Of a DNA stretch of 64,000 bases, positions 15,730 through 23,842 are shown one piece after another. Every line of letters begins with the position of its first letter. Position 1 is the stretch's first letter. The position numbers were made by a program, and so were the translations under genes. Origin of the DNA: Foliamicus sp963665145 (lineage in GTDB: Bacteria; Pseudomonadota; Gammaproteobacteria; Steroidobacterales; Foliamicaceae); contig OY762064.1 of the NCBI GenBank assembly GCA_963665145.1, positions 434,001 to 498,000 on the forward strand. The letters are read 5' to 3'. A model generated the notes under the pieces. The model had not been told where the DNA came from, did no database searches, and saw nothing but the letters and a program-made list of their open reading frames with translations.

Positions 15730-16264
15730 CTTCCTGCGCGCCGTCTTCATCCGGCGCGGCCTCTTCAGAATCTCCCCCTTCCTGGGCAACGGCCTCTGTC
15801 TCGGGCTCAGCTTCGTCGGCAGCGGCAGTCTCTTCGGGGGCTTCCTCTGCAGCTGCTTCTTCAGGGGCTGCTTCTTCGGTAGTCTCCTCGGCAGCCGCTT
15901 CTTCCGGAGCTTCCACGGTCTCCTCTTCTGCGGCAGCCACCTCCTCTTCCGCCGGCGCTGCCTTCTCAGGCGCGGCGTCCGCTGATACGGCTTCCTGCGG
16001 CACATCGGGCGTCGCGACGTCTGACATGCGGGAGCGGCGGATCAATTGACGAACCCGCTCGGAGGGTTGTGCACCCTGCCCCAGCCAATAATCCACGCGA
16101 TCCAGGGCCAGCTTCAAGGGCTGCTCGCCGCCGACTGCAATCGGATTGTAGAAACCCAGGCGCTCGATAAACCGCCCGTTGCGCTTATTGCGCGTGTCGG
16201 TTACTACGATGTGATAAAAGGGCCTTTTCTTGGCCCCATGACGGGAAAGTCGAATACCAACCAT
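15689..16264 (-). CDS. rpsP: 30S ribosomal protein S16 with long acidic C-terminal tail
   Basis: Residues 1-82 are a normal S16 (MVGIRLSRHGAKKRPFYHIV, GFYNPIAVGGEQ, RVDYWLGQGAQPS). The protein then continues for about 110 residues of Ala, Glu, Asp and Pro, with runs such as EEAAAEETTEEAAPEEAAAEE, giving 191 residues against 82 in E. coli. The tail is low in complexity, highly negative and probably disordered. It is first in the rpsP-rimM-trmD-rplS operon and has an extended -10 promoter about 46 bases upstream. The tail is in frame, with no stop or frameshift before it, so it is presumably translated. Long S16 tails exist in some other bacteria; their role is unclear. Confidence 0.96.
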   Translation of the reverse strand: MVGIRLSRHGAKKRPFYHIVVTDTRNKRNGRFIERLGFYNPIAVGGEQPLKLALDRVDYWLGQGAQPSERVRQLIRRSRMSDVATPDVPQEAVSADAAPEKAAPAEEEVAAAEEETVEAPEEAAAEETTEEAAPEEAAAEEAPEETAAADEAEPETEAVAQEGGDSEEAAPDEDGAQEDGENAAETEKDSG

Positions 16265-16309
16265 AGAATGTGAACCCGCGGCCGAGCCGCTCGCCTCTCA
16301 AACTTGCGG

Positions 16310-16318
16310 ATTGTAGCA
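16310..16318 (-). promoter_or_regulatory. Extended -10 promoter of the rpsP operon
   Basis: Reading leftward, TTTGCTACAAT contains TGC-TACAAT, an extended -10 box (TGn plus TACAAT). It would start RNA about 40 bases before the S16 ATG. No convincing -35 hexamer is seen, which extended -10 promoters tolerate. The same 11 bases occur upstream of the peroxiredoxin gene. Confidence 0.45.
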
Positions 16319-16341
16319 AAATTCCTTGCACCACCGATACT

Positions 16342-19300
16342 TCAGGCGCGGCCCAGGCGAGGACCATAACGCGCCGTATGCGGCGCGGCCGCCGGCGCCG
16401 AGCCCAGGCTGCCCAGCAGTTCGGAAAGATTTTCCAGGCGCCGCGCCACCAGGTGGATCACGTCGTTCTCGCGTTGCACCTCGCCCCGAACACCCAGCAG
16501 CACGGAAGACATCAGGATGTCGCGATAGCGCTGAAAGACGTTTGGCCAGGTCACCACGTTCACCACCCCGGTTTCATCCTCCAGAGTCAGGAATACCACG
16601 CCCTCGGCGCTGTGTGGCGCTTGCCGCACCAGCACCAGGCCGGCTGCGGCGCACAACTCGCCGGCTTCCGCCTCCGCGACCCGGTTCCCGGTCCAATACC
16701 CGAGTGCCGAGAGCTGCGCCCGCGCAAATGCCAGCGGATGGCCTTTTAGGCTCAGGCCCAGCGCCCCGTAGTCGCGCAGCACCCGCTCACCTGGCGGCTC
16801 GGCCGGCAGCAGAGCGGCTTCCTCGCCGGGGAGTTCGTCCAGGCCGGCCGAGGCGAACAGCGGCAAGGGCCGTCCCACGGGCAGGCGCTCGACTTCCCAC
16901 AGGGCTTTGCGGCCAGCAAGTTCCATGGATGCGAATGCGTCGGCGCGCGCAAGGCAGCGCAAGGCGCCCTTGTCCAGCACTGCACGCCGGCGCAAATCGG
17001 GAATGTCCGGATATCTCTCATGGCGCTCCGCAACCAGGCGTTGCGCCGCGGCAGCACTCAAACCGCGCACCTGCCGCAAACCCAGGCGCACGGCGAAGCT
17101 TCCGTCACGGTCCGGCTCCAGCACAGCATCCACATCGCTCTCGTTCACATCCACCGGCAGCACGTTCACACCATGCTCGCGAGCATCGCGCACGATCTGC
17201 GCCGGCGCGTAAAAGCCCATCGGCTGGCTGTTCAGCAGTGCGCAGGCGAAAACTTCCGGGTAGTGGTGCTTGAACCATGCCGATGCATAGACCAGGATCG
17301 CGAAGGACGCAGCATGACTCTCGGGAAAGCCGTATTCGCCGAACCCCTCGATCTGGCTGAAGCAACGCTGCGCGAATTCCAGCGAATAACCGCGCCGCGT
17401 CATCCCGCCGACGAACTTCTCGCGAAACTCCGTCACGCTGCCGGTATGGCGGAAGGTGGCCATGGAGCGCCGCAGCGCGTCCGCCTGGGCCGGGCTGAAC
17501 CCGGCCGCCACCACCGCGATGCGCATGGCCTGTTCCTGAAACAGCGGCACCCCCAGGGTATTGGCCAGGACCCGGCGCAATTCCTCCGAGGGATAGGACA
17601 CCGGTTCCTTGCCATGCCTGCGGCGCAGGTAGGGATGCACCATGTTGCCCTGTATCGGCCCCGGCCGCACGATCGCCACTTCGATCACCAGGTCGTAGAA
17701 GCAGCGCGGCCGCATCCGGGGCAGGAAACTCATCTGCGCCCGGCTTTCCACCTGGAATACGCCCACCGAATCCGCCTTGCAAAGCATGTCGTATACGCCG
17801 GGGTCTTCCGCCGGTATCGAAGCCAGCGTCAGCGGCCGCCCGTGGTGCCGATCGAGCAGATCCAGGCACTTTCTAAGGCAGGTCAGCATGCCCAGGGCCA
17901 GCACGTCCACCTTCAGCATTCCGAGATCGTCGAGATCGTTCTTGTCCCATTCGATCATGGTTCGACCGGCCATCGCTGCGTTGGAGATCGGCGCGACTTC
18001 ATCCAGCCGCCCACTGGTCAGCACCATTCCGCCCGGGTGCTGGGAAAGGTGGCGCGGAAACCCGACAAGTTCAGCGGCTATTGCAATTGTCCGGCGCAGG
18101 CGCGGATGATCCGGATCCAGGCCCAGGGCGCGCAGGCGCGCCTCGTCGGGCCAGCCACCTTCGCGGCCCCAGATACGGCCGGCCAGAACATCCTGCGTGG
18201 CGTGGGGCAGACCCAGCGCCTTGCCGACCTCGCGCAGGGCGCTACGCGGCCGGTAGTGGATAACGGTAGCGGTCAGCCCCGCGCGTTCCCGCCCGTAGCG
18301 CCCATACAGGTATTGAATGACCTCTTCGCGCCGTTCATGTTCGAAATCCACATCGATGTCCGGGGGTTCGCCACGGTCGCTGGAGATAAAACGCTCGAAC
18401 AGGAGATCGATCTTCGCCGGGTCCACTGCGGTAATGCCCAGGCAATAGCAGACCGCGGAATTCGCCGCGCTTCCCCGCCCCTGGCACAGGATGCCTTCGC
18501 TTCTCGCGTGACGCACCAGGTCGTAGATGGTCAGGAAATACGGCGCGTAATCCAGCTCTCGAATCAATTCCAGCTCGTGGGCGAGCATCTTGCGCACCTT
18601 GGGCGGAACCCCTTGTGGATAGCGCTCGGCGGCCGACTCCCAGGTCAGATGCTCCAGCCATTGCTGGCGTGTATAGCCTTCGGGCGCCTGCTCGTCCGGG
18701 TACTCGTAGCGCAGTTCATCGAGACTGAATCGGCAAGGCTCCATCATCTCGACACTTCGAGCCACGGCATGCTCATAGCCCTCGTACAAGCGCGACATCT
18801 CCTCGCCTGCCCGCAGGTGCCGCTCGGCGTGGGCCTGCAGCCGAAACCCGGCGGTGTCGATCGTTACGCCTTCGCGCACGCAAACCAGCACGTCGGCGAT
18901 CGACTTGCGTTCCGGCGCGTGCATCCAGGCATCGGCCACCGCAACCATGGGTATCGACCATTTTTCCGCCAACTCCGCGATCCGCTTGAGCCGCAGAGCG
19001 TCACCGCCGTCAAACAACAGCGGTGCGGCCAGGCCTGTGCGCAGGGCGCCGGCGTTGGTCAGGCGGCGCACTCCGGACAGGTCCTGCAAGCGGCGCGGCG
19101 GAATGATCAGCAGCAGCTGCCCCTGGGCATGCCCGCACAGTTCCGTCAGGCTGAAGTCGCATTGCCCCTTGGCCGTTCGGCGCTTGCCCAGAGTGAGTAG
19201 GCGGCACAGACGCCCCCAGGCTGCCCGGTCACACGGATAGCACAGGACTTCGGGACCATCGCGCGGCTGAAGGCGGGCGCCCGGCAGGAAGCGGATCCCC

Positions 19301-19476
19301 GCCTCGCGCGCCGCGGTGTGGGCCCGCACCACGCCGGAAACACTGTTGCAATCAGCCAGCCCGATCGCCTCCAGGCCCAGTTCCGCCGCCCTCGAAACCA
19401 TCTCCGACGGGTGCGAGGCGCCGCGAAGAAAGGAGTAGTTGCTTGCCGCCGCCAGCTCGGCGTAGGCGTGATTCAT
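16342..19476 (-). CDS. imuC: Error-prone DNA polymerase ImuC/DnaE2
   Basis: A 1,044-residue C-family polymerase of the DnaE2 type, the translesion polymerase of the ImuA-ImuB-ImuC mutasome. It opens with a PHP domain (SNYSFLRGASHPSEM), the palm follows (CQGRGSAANSAVCYCLG, then PDIDVDFEHERREE with the catalytic aspartates), and an OB-fold lies near the C-terminus (GVVFLTLEDETGVVNVVTW). The PHP start reads YAELAAASNYSF, whereas relatives usually have a histidine in this segment, so one metal ligand appears lost. The length is normal for DnaE2. It is last in the cassette, 21 bases after imuB. It produces damage-induced mutations together with the beta clamp and ImuB. Confidence 0.95.
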   Translation of the reverse strand: MNHAYAELAAASNYSFLRGASHPSEMVSRAAELGLEAIGLADCNSVSGVVRAHTAAREAGIRFLPGARLQPRDGPEVLCYPCDRAAWGRLCRLLTLGKRRTAKGQCDFSLTELCGHAQGQLLLIIPPRRLQDLSGVRRLTNAGALRTGLAAPLLFDGGDALRLKRIAELAEKWSIPMVAVADAWMHAPERKSIADVLVCVREGVTIDTAGFRLQAHAERHLRAGEEMSRLYEGYEHAVARSVEMMEPCRFSLDELRYEYPDEQAPEGYTRQQWLEHLTWESAAERYPQGVPPKVRKMLAHELELIRELDYAPYFLTIYDLVRHARSEGILCQGRGSAANSAVCYCLGITAVDPAKIDLLFERFISSDRGEPPDIDVDFEHERREEVIQYLYGRYGRERAGLTATVIHYRPRSALREVGKALGLPHATQDVLAGRIWGREGGWPDEARLRALGLDPDHPRLRRTIAIAAELVGFPRHLSQHPGGMVLTSGRLDEVAPISNAAMAGRTMIEWDKNDLDDLGMLKVDVLALGMLTCLRKCLDLLDRHHGRPLTLASIPAEDPGVYDMLCKADSVGVFQVESRAQMSFLPRMRPRCFYDLVIEVAIVRPGPIQGNMVHPYLRRRHGKEPVSYPSEELRRVLANTLGVPLFQEQAMRIAVVAAGFSPAQADALRRSMATFRHTGSVTEFREKFVGGMTRRGYSLEFAQRCFSQIEGFGEYGFPESHAASFAILVYASAWFKHHYPEVFACALLNSQPMGFYAPAQIVRDAREHGVNVLPVDVNESDVDAVLEPDRDGSFAVRLGLRQVRGLSAAAAQRLVAERHERYPDIPDLRRRAVLDKGALRCLARADAFASMELAGRKALWEVERLPVGRPLPLFASAGLDELPGEEAALLPAEPPGERVLRDYGALGLSLKGHPLAFARAQLSALGYWTGNRVAEAEAGELCAAAGLVLVRQAPHSAEGVVFLTLEDETGVVNVVTWPNVFQRYRDILMSSVLLGVRGEVQRENDVIHLVARRLENLSELLGSLGSAPAAAPHTARYGPRLGRA

Positions 19477-19497
19477 CGAACCGCTGGAGCCGGCGGA

Positions 19498-20874
19498 TCA
19501 GGCCGCCGGAGCCTGCACGTACCAGCGACGAGTCTCATCACCGGGTTTCTGCTTGCGATACAGATGAAAGCACTGGCCCTGGTCGTCCTCCACCAGCCAG
19601 TATTCGCGGCCACCCTGCTCGTCACTGCGCCACCACTCCGGCACTACACGCCGCGGGCCCTGCGCGCGCCGCAGCAGGTGCCGGTTCCGCCGCCACCGTA
19701 TCCACGCCGGCGGTCCGCCGCTTGCCGTTGAGGCAGCATCCACGGGCTCGGCTTCCTCCAGCAACATCAACGGAGCGCGCAATGCCCTCTCACGCTGCTC
19801 GAAAAGGGAATCCGTGGGGCGGTAATCCAGGGCGGAAACAAACCGCCACCGCTGCTCGGGCAGGTAGCTGGCCTGCGGCGCCTGCATTCGGACCGCCGAG
19901 GGCCCCAGGCGGCTGCAGAGCCGGTCCACCAGGCGGGCGAAATCGCCTTTCTGGTTGCCGGCCGGGCCGCCGGAAAGCCAATCGGCCTGCTCGGCAACGA
20001 CGGATTCGGTGTCGTAAGCCACCAGGCTGACAGCGTCAAAACCCACCCCACGTTCCATATTCGGCAGTTTTCCCTGCAGTTTCTCGTCCAGCAGTTCCGC
20101 AAGCTGAGGCGCCGGTTGAATGAGCCGCGCCGTGCGCAGCCCGCGCCTTGCGCATTGGCCGTCGGACCGGTGCAACTGCAATTCAAAACGCCGCGAACCC
20201 ATGCCTGCAGCAGACAGTTGGGCGCAAAGCTGAACGGTCAGTTCGACGATCGCCGCCTGGAGTGGTTGCCGGAGCACAACGGGACTGTCGAATTCCAGCC
20301 GGGCCTTGAATTCCCTGGGCGGCGGCAGGTAATCCAGGGGTTCGGAGGCCTCACCCGTAGCCTGTTGTAGCCGCAAGGCCGTCTCGGCCCCGAACCGGGC
20401 CCTTAGGGATTCAGGCGGAATTCGCGCCAGGGCGCCGATCGTGTCCAGGCCCAGTTCCCGCAGCACGGCGCAAACCTCCGCTTCAAGACGTAGCGTTTCC
20501 ACCGGCCAGGCGCTCATGGCCTCATACACGGCATCGGGCGCGAGACGGGTCAGGGGCCCCGAGGCGACACGCACACCAGCCCAGGCGGCGCCGGGCGTAT
20601 CCGCCAGACAAACCCGCCCGGGCTCGCCGCTGCGTTCCAGTTCGGCCAGCAGTTCTAAAAGCAGCCCGTTTTCTCCGCCGAAAAGCGCCGCGGAACCCGA
20701 GATATCCAGAAACAGGCTGTCCGGTGGCGCAAGTGCGATCCTGGGCGTAAATCGCCAGCAGGCCCGGGCCAGGCGCTCAAGGCGCTCGGCGCGCAGCCGC
20801 TCGGCCGATTCAGCCGGCGGCGCGGACGGCGGCTGCTTCAGCAGGCGATGCAGCCATACACAGGCGATTCTCAT
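19498..20874 (-). CDS. imuB: ImuB, catalytically inactive Y-family polymerase hub
   Basis: A 458-residue Y-family homologue beginning MRIACVWLHRLL. Its palm reads LFLDISGSAALFGG in place of the acidic metal-binding motif of active Pol IV/V, as is normal for ImuB, which acts as the scaffold joining the beta clamp, ImuA and ImuC. The C-terminus has the family pattern PPAWIRWRRNRHLL, GPRRVVPEWW and REYWLVEDDQG. The start overlaps the imuA end by 65 bases. This is large, but the MRIACVWL start matches relatives. Confidence 0.92.
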   Translation of the reverse strand: MRIACVWLHRLLKQPPSAPPAESAERLRAERLERLARACWRFTPRIALAPPDSLFLDISGSAALFGGENGLLLELLAELERSGEPGRVCLADTPGAAWAGVRVASGPLTRLAPDAVYEAMSAWPVETLRLEAEVCAVLRELGLDTIGALARIPPESLRARFGAETALRLQQATGEASEPLDYLPPPREFKARLEFDSPVVLRQPLQAAIVELTVQLCAQLSAAGMGSRRFELQLHRSDGQCARRGLRTARLIQPAPQLAELLDEKLQGKLPNMERGVGFDAVSLVAYDTESVVAEQADWLSGGPAGNQKGDFARLVDRLCSRLGPSAVRMQAPQASYLPEQRWRFVSALDYRPTDSLFEQRERALRAPLMLLEEAEPVDAASTASGGPPAWIRWRRNRHLLRRAQGPRRVVPEWWRSDEQGGREYWLVEDDQGQCFHLYRKQKPGDETRRWYVQAPAA

Positions 20875-21511
20875 TCTCGTTCCACTCGATGTTCCATACG
20901 CCGGGCGTTCTGCCGGGGGCCCGCAGAAGGCTCACACGCCAGCTTCGCGCACCGGGCAACTCGTATCCGCGCCAGTTGAGCCCGGAAGGCGCGCTTGGCG
21001 CCGGTTCCACCCGCCAGCGGCTTTGTGCAGCGGTGGCGGCGCGGAATCTGGCGCCGCGCGCCAGGAAAATTCTCGATCCGTTGCGCAGGGCGCGAAGCGA
21101 CAGCCGCCGCGACGGGGTAAAGCCGTAATGCCGCTCCACCCCGGGCAGGCAGCCCACAACCGCCAGCAATCCGGAGCAATCCAGCGCCTGCTCAAGCGCC
21201 CAGAGCAATTCGCGTTCATCCTCCGGCTCAACCAGCAACAAACGGTCCGGGTTCAGTCCGATGGACTCGAGCCCGTCGCCGAACGGCAATCCCCACCGGC
21301 GCGAGGACGCCCGGGTCTGCACCCAGACCAGGGACCGGTCCGATGCGCCCGGCAATTCCGCAAGATTGCAAAGAAGCAGCGACAATGCCGCGGCCCGGCC
21401 GGCGCCCCGCTCCCCCAGGAATTCATGAACGCCGGGACGCCTCAGCGCCGCAAGCGGCCAGCCGCGATCCGGCTCCGCAGCGGAGATGCGGGTCAGGACC
21501 TGATCAACCAT
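20810..21511 (-). CDS. imuA: ImuA, RecA/SulA-like mutasome protein
   Basis: A 233-residue protein with the ImuA beginning AALRRPGVHEFLGERGAGRA and the core LVWVQTRASSRRWGLPFGDGL, distantly related to RecA and SulA but with a degenerate P-loop. ImuA regulates ImuB and modulates RecA. It is first in the imuABC cassette. The 66 bases upstream (21512-21577) show no CTGT-N8-ACAG box and no GAAC/GTTC repeat, so SOS control is not visible. Confidence 0.88.
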   Translation of the reverse strand: MVDQVLTRISAAEPDRGWPLAALRRPGVHEFLGERGAGRAAALSLLLCNLAELPGASDRSLVWVQTRASSRRWGLPFGDGLESIGLNPDRLLLVEPEDERELLWALEQALDCSGLLAVVGCLPGVERHYGFTPSRRLSLRALRNGSRIFLARGARFRAATAAQSRWRVEPAPSAPSGLNWRGYELPGARSWRVSLLRAPGRTPGVWNIEWNENENRLCMAASPAEAAAVRAAG

Positions 21512-21577
21512 CGTCTTGCTTCTTTTACCGGACCCTCAAGTTTAGCGCCTCTTCCCTGCGGGACCCGGGTGCGTGGC

Positions 21578-22867
21578 TTACGGTCCGTTGAGGCGCAGTT
21601 CCTTCGCGGCGGACAGCAGGTAGTTGCGCGCCTGGGGGTTCTCCAGGCCTTGTGCCATGCCCTCGAGCGCTTGCGCCTTGCGTTCGACGTGGCGCTCCTC
21701 CAATGGCTCGATCAGCATCAGCTGATCCGCCAGATACGCCGCCCAACGGTAATCGGTCAGCAGCAGCGCGCTGTCCAGCGCCTGGTCCATCGAAACACTG
21801 CCCGTGGCCAGCCCGTGCAATCGCCAGGCCAGCGTCCGGGGAGACAGCGGCACAAGACTGCCGGGCTGGCCGTCAAACCAACCCATCCGGCGCGCATAGA
21901 CGGAACGAACCGCCCATTCCAGCGTGCCGTGAGACTGGGCCAGGACCGGACTGGATGCAAGCTCCCGCGGCAGGCGTATCGCCGCGGCCAGTTCATCCGG
22001 GCCCAGGCCGGCATCGATACCGCGCAAGGTTTCGTCATGCACAAAGCGAAGCGCTGCCGCATAGTCGGCCAGCGCGAGATCGATCACGGCCTCGCCGAAC
22101 AGGGGTTGCAGGTGCCCCGGGATCAGCACCGCGGCCTCTTCCGCCCGCATGCGATCCAGACTGCGCGCCCACTCCTCGAGATCCGCGGCGGCGCTCCCGA
22201 TCCCGTCAAGGTCGCCGGGGAAAGCCGGGTAGAAGTTGCCGCCTGTGATCAGCACCTTGCGTTCCGGCAGCCATACATAGAGCTGGTCGCCGGTTTCCCC
22301 CGGGGCCGCCACCAGTTCCAGCGCCATGCCGTCTATGCGCATGCGATAGCGGTCGCCGTGAATCAGCTTGTCGGGAGGCAGGTAGCGGTCCAGCGAGCCT
22401 TCTTCCTGCGGCAATGGATCGATGACGGTGGCGGCGCGCTCTTCATCGCTTAGCAGCACACCCTTTTGCCGCTGCCGCCACAGGCGCGCCTCGACGCCGG
22501 TAACCGGGCGGCGCAGCCGGAAATCAGCGTGGGCATACACGTCGGGGACGAAGTAGCGGCCGGTAATCGCTGCAGCGCCCGACACGTGATCGCGATCGCC
22601 GTGGGTATAGATCACCGCCGCAAACGGCAGATCCACCCGTTCGCGGTAGGCTGCGGCCGCCCTTTCCGCCGCCAAGCCGGAATGATGCGCATCAACCAGA
22701 ATCGCCGCATCCGTACCAGCGATCAGGGTGGAGTTGGAAGGGCCGAAGCCGGTTGCGACGTAAACGCCTTCGGCGGCCTCCAGCACTTCCCCCGCCGGGC
22801 CCTTCGAAGCGGCAAGGAACACCAGCGCAGCAACAAGAATCGCCGCCGGCCAACGGGAAGCAATCAT
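21578..22867 (-). CDS. Exported MBL-fold hydrolase, alkylsulfatase-like, variant metal motif
   Basis: A 429-residue protein with a signal peptide (AAILVAALVFLAA) and an MBL fold: N-terminal STLIAGTDAAILVDAHHSG, the metal motif YTHGDRDHVSG (residues 88-97), then APGETGDQLYVWLPE and LIPGHLQPLFG. The middle and end resemble the dimerisation domain of SdsA1-type alkylsulfatases (RVLALRWAAYL-like helices). The canonical HxHxDH is here His89-Gly-Asp91-Arg-Asp93-His94, so the second metal histidine is an aspartate. It may use a changed metal site or have lost activity. It ends 66 bases before imuA on the same strand. Confidence 0.8.
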   Translation of the reverse strand: MIASRWPAAILVAALVFLAASKGPAGEVLEAAEGVYVATGFGPSNSTLIAGTDAAILVDAHHSGLAAERAAAAYRERVDLPFAAVIYTHGDRDHVSGAAAITGRYFVPDVYAHADFRLRRPVTGVEARLWRQRQKGVLLSDEERAATVIDPLPQEEGSLDRYLPPDKLIHGDRYRMRIDGMALELVAAPGETGDQLYVWLPERKVLITGGNFYPAFPGDLDGIGSAAADLEEWARSLDRMRAEEAAVLIPGHLQPLFGEAVIDLALADYAAALRFVHDETLRGIDAGLGPDELAAAIRLPRELASSPVLAQSHGTLEWAVRSVYARRMGWFDGQPGSLVPLSPRTLAWRLHGLATGSVSMDQALDSALLLTDYRWAAYLADQLMLIEPLEERHVERKAQALEGMAQGLENPQARNYLLSAAKELRLNGP

Positions 22868-22892
22868 TTTGAGGCCAGGGCCGGGTGTCGTG

Positions 22893-23534
22893 TCACGGCA
22901 GGACGCGAGAGACGGAAAGCCAGGAGCCCACCGGCACGATCATTGATTGCAGCCTTTTGTCGGTTGCGATGCGTCGGTTGAACACCTGTATGCCGTACGC
23001 GGGGTGTCCGGGCTCGAGTTCTTCATGGCCATGGCCGAAACAATTGGTGTTGTCCCCGAGGATCAGCCCCCCGGGACGGGTGTGTTCCATAGCGAAGTCC
23101 AGCGCATCGCTGTAGATTTCCTTTGCGGTGTCGATGAAGACCAGGTCATAGGGCGCGTATTCCGCCAGTTGAGGCATTACGTCGAGCGCGCCGCCGAGCA
23201 CGATCTTTACCCGGTCCTCCACGCCGGCACGGCGAAAGTTCTCGCCCGCGACCTCGGCGTGCAGGGGCTCCCTTTCGTTGGTGACCAGCAGACCATCGGG
23301 CGGCAAGGCCCGTGCCAGCCAGATACCCGAATAACCGGCCAGGGTCCCGAATTCCAGGATCCTGCGCGCTGCTATGGTGCGCGCCAGGAGGTTCAGCGCC
23401 TGCCCGGTCTCGGCGTTGACGGAAATATCCGGCATTCCGCGCTCAACCGCCGCCGGCATGATGCCGCGAAGCAGGTCGTCCTCGTAGTCGAACAGGGAGC
23501 GGCGATAGGTATCAAGGTCAGGGTAGGCAGTCAT
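22893..23534 (-). CDS. O-methyltransferase, class I SAM-dependent (catechol/caffeoyl-CoA type)
   Basis: A 213-residue methyltransferase. The SAM motif is ILEFGTLAGYSGIWLARALP, the metal-binding DLVFIDTAKEIYSDALD follows, and GGLILGDNT closes the fold, all typical of the divalent-cation-dependent O-methyltransferase_3 family. The ATG at 23534 is preferred over the ATG at 23615, because family proteins begin about 30-40 residues before the SAM motif and the extra residues look random. It is divergent from the decarboxylase unit, sharing a 74-base upstream region, which could mean joint action on an aromatic amine. That link is inference. Confidence 0.85.
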   Translation of the reverse strand: MTAYPDLDTYRRSLFDYEDDLLRGIMPAAVERGMPDISVNAETGQALNLLARTIAARRILEFGTLAGYSGIWLARALPPDGLLVTNEREPLHAEVAGENFRRAGVEDRVKIVLGGALDVMPQLAEYAPYDLVFIDTAKEIYSDALDFAMEHTRPGGLILGDNTNCFGHGHEELEPGHPAYGIQVFNRRIATDKRLQSMIVPVGSWLSVSRVLP

Positions 23535-23608
23535 GCGCGCACTCCGTGTCGTGTCCCCCGGAATTTCATCACGGCGTAGTATATCGGCCAAACCAAAAGG
23601 AGGACCGC

Positions 23609-23842
23609 ATGGCAACGGCTGACGAGAAAAAGCACATCGTCGAGGAATTTCTCAAGCGCTGCAACGACTACTCGCGGGACATGCTGGTGAAGTACCGCAA
23701 GTCCCTGGATACGGCGAATGCCGGGGAGGAGCTGGTTTTGCAGGACAAGATCACCCATTGGGTGGCGTATCGCGCCTTCAACGAGCACGCCATCATGGAA
23801 CTGAGGGGCACGGAACTCGACGACTGGTTCAGCGATGACTGA
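23609..23842 (+). CDS. Small protein of unknown function coupled to the PLP decarboxylase
   Basis: A 77-residue, mostly helical, charged protein without signal or membrane segment (MATADEKKHIVEEFLKRC near the start, DDWFSDD at the end). A strong ribosome site AAAAGGAGG lies 7 bases before the ATG at 23609; the longer frame from 23546 lacks this. Its stop overlaps the decarboxylase start by 8 bases, so the two are translated together and could form a complex. I do not recognise the family. Confidence 0.75.
   Translation: MATADEKKHIVEEFLKRCNDYSRDMLVKYRKSLDTANAGEELVLQDKITHWVAYRAFNEHAIMELRGTELDDWFSDD

Noticed and set aside
15730..16005. N-terminal Arg/Lys/Pro-rich extension of RimM
   Set aside because: It is the S16 tail read in another frame. 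RimM homology starts near 15650.
17020..19200. A 726-residue rightward frame opposite imuC
   Set aside because: Antisense shadow of DnaE2, His/Arg/Gln-rich composition with no domain.
20441..22453. A 670-residue rightward frame spanning imuA, imuB and the MBL gene
   Set aside because: It crosses three intact genes on the other strand and looks like composition-driven noise.
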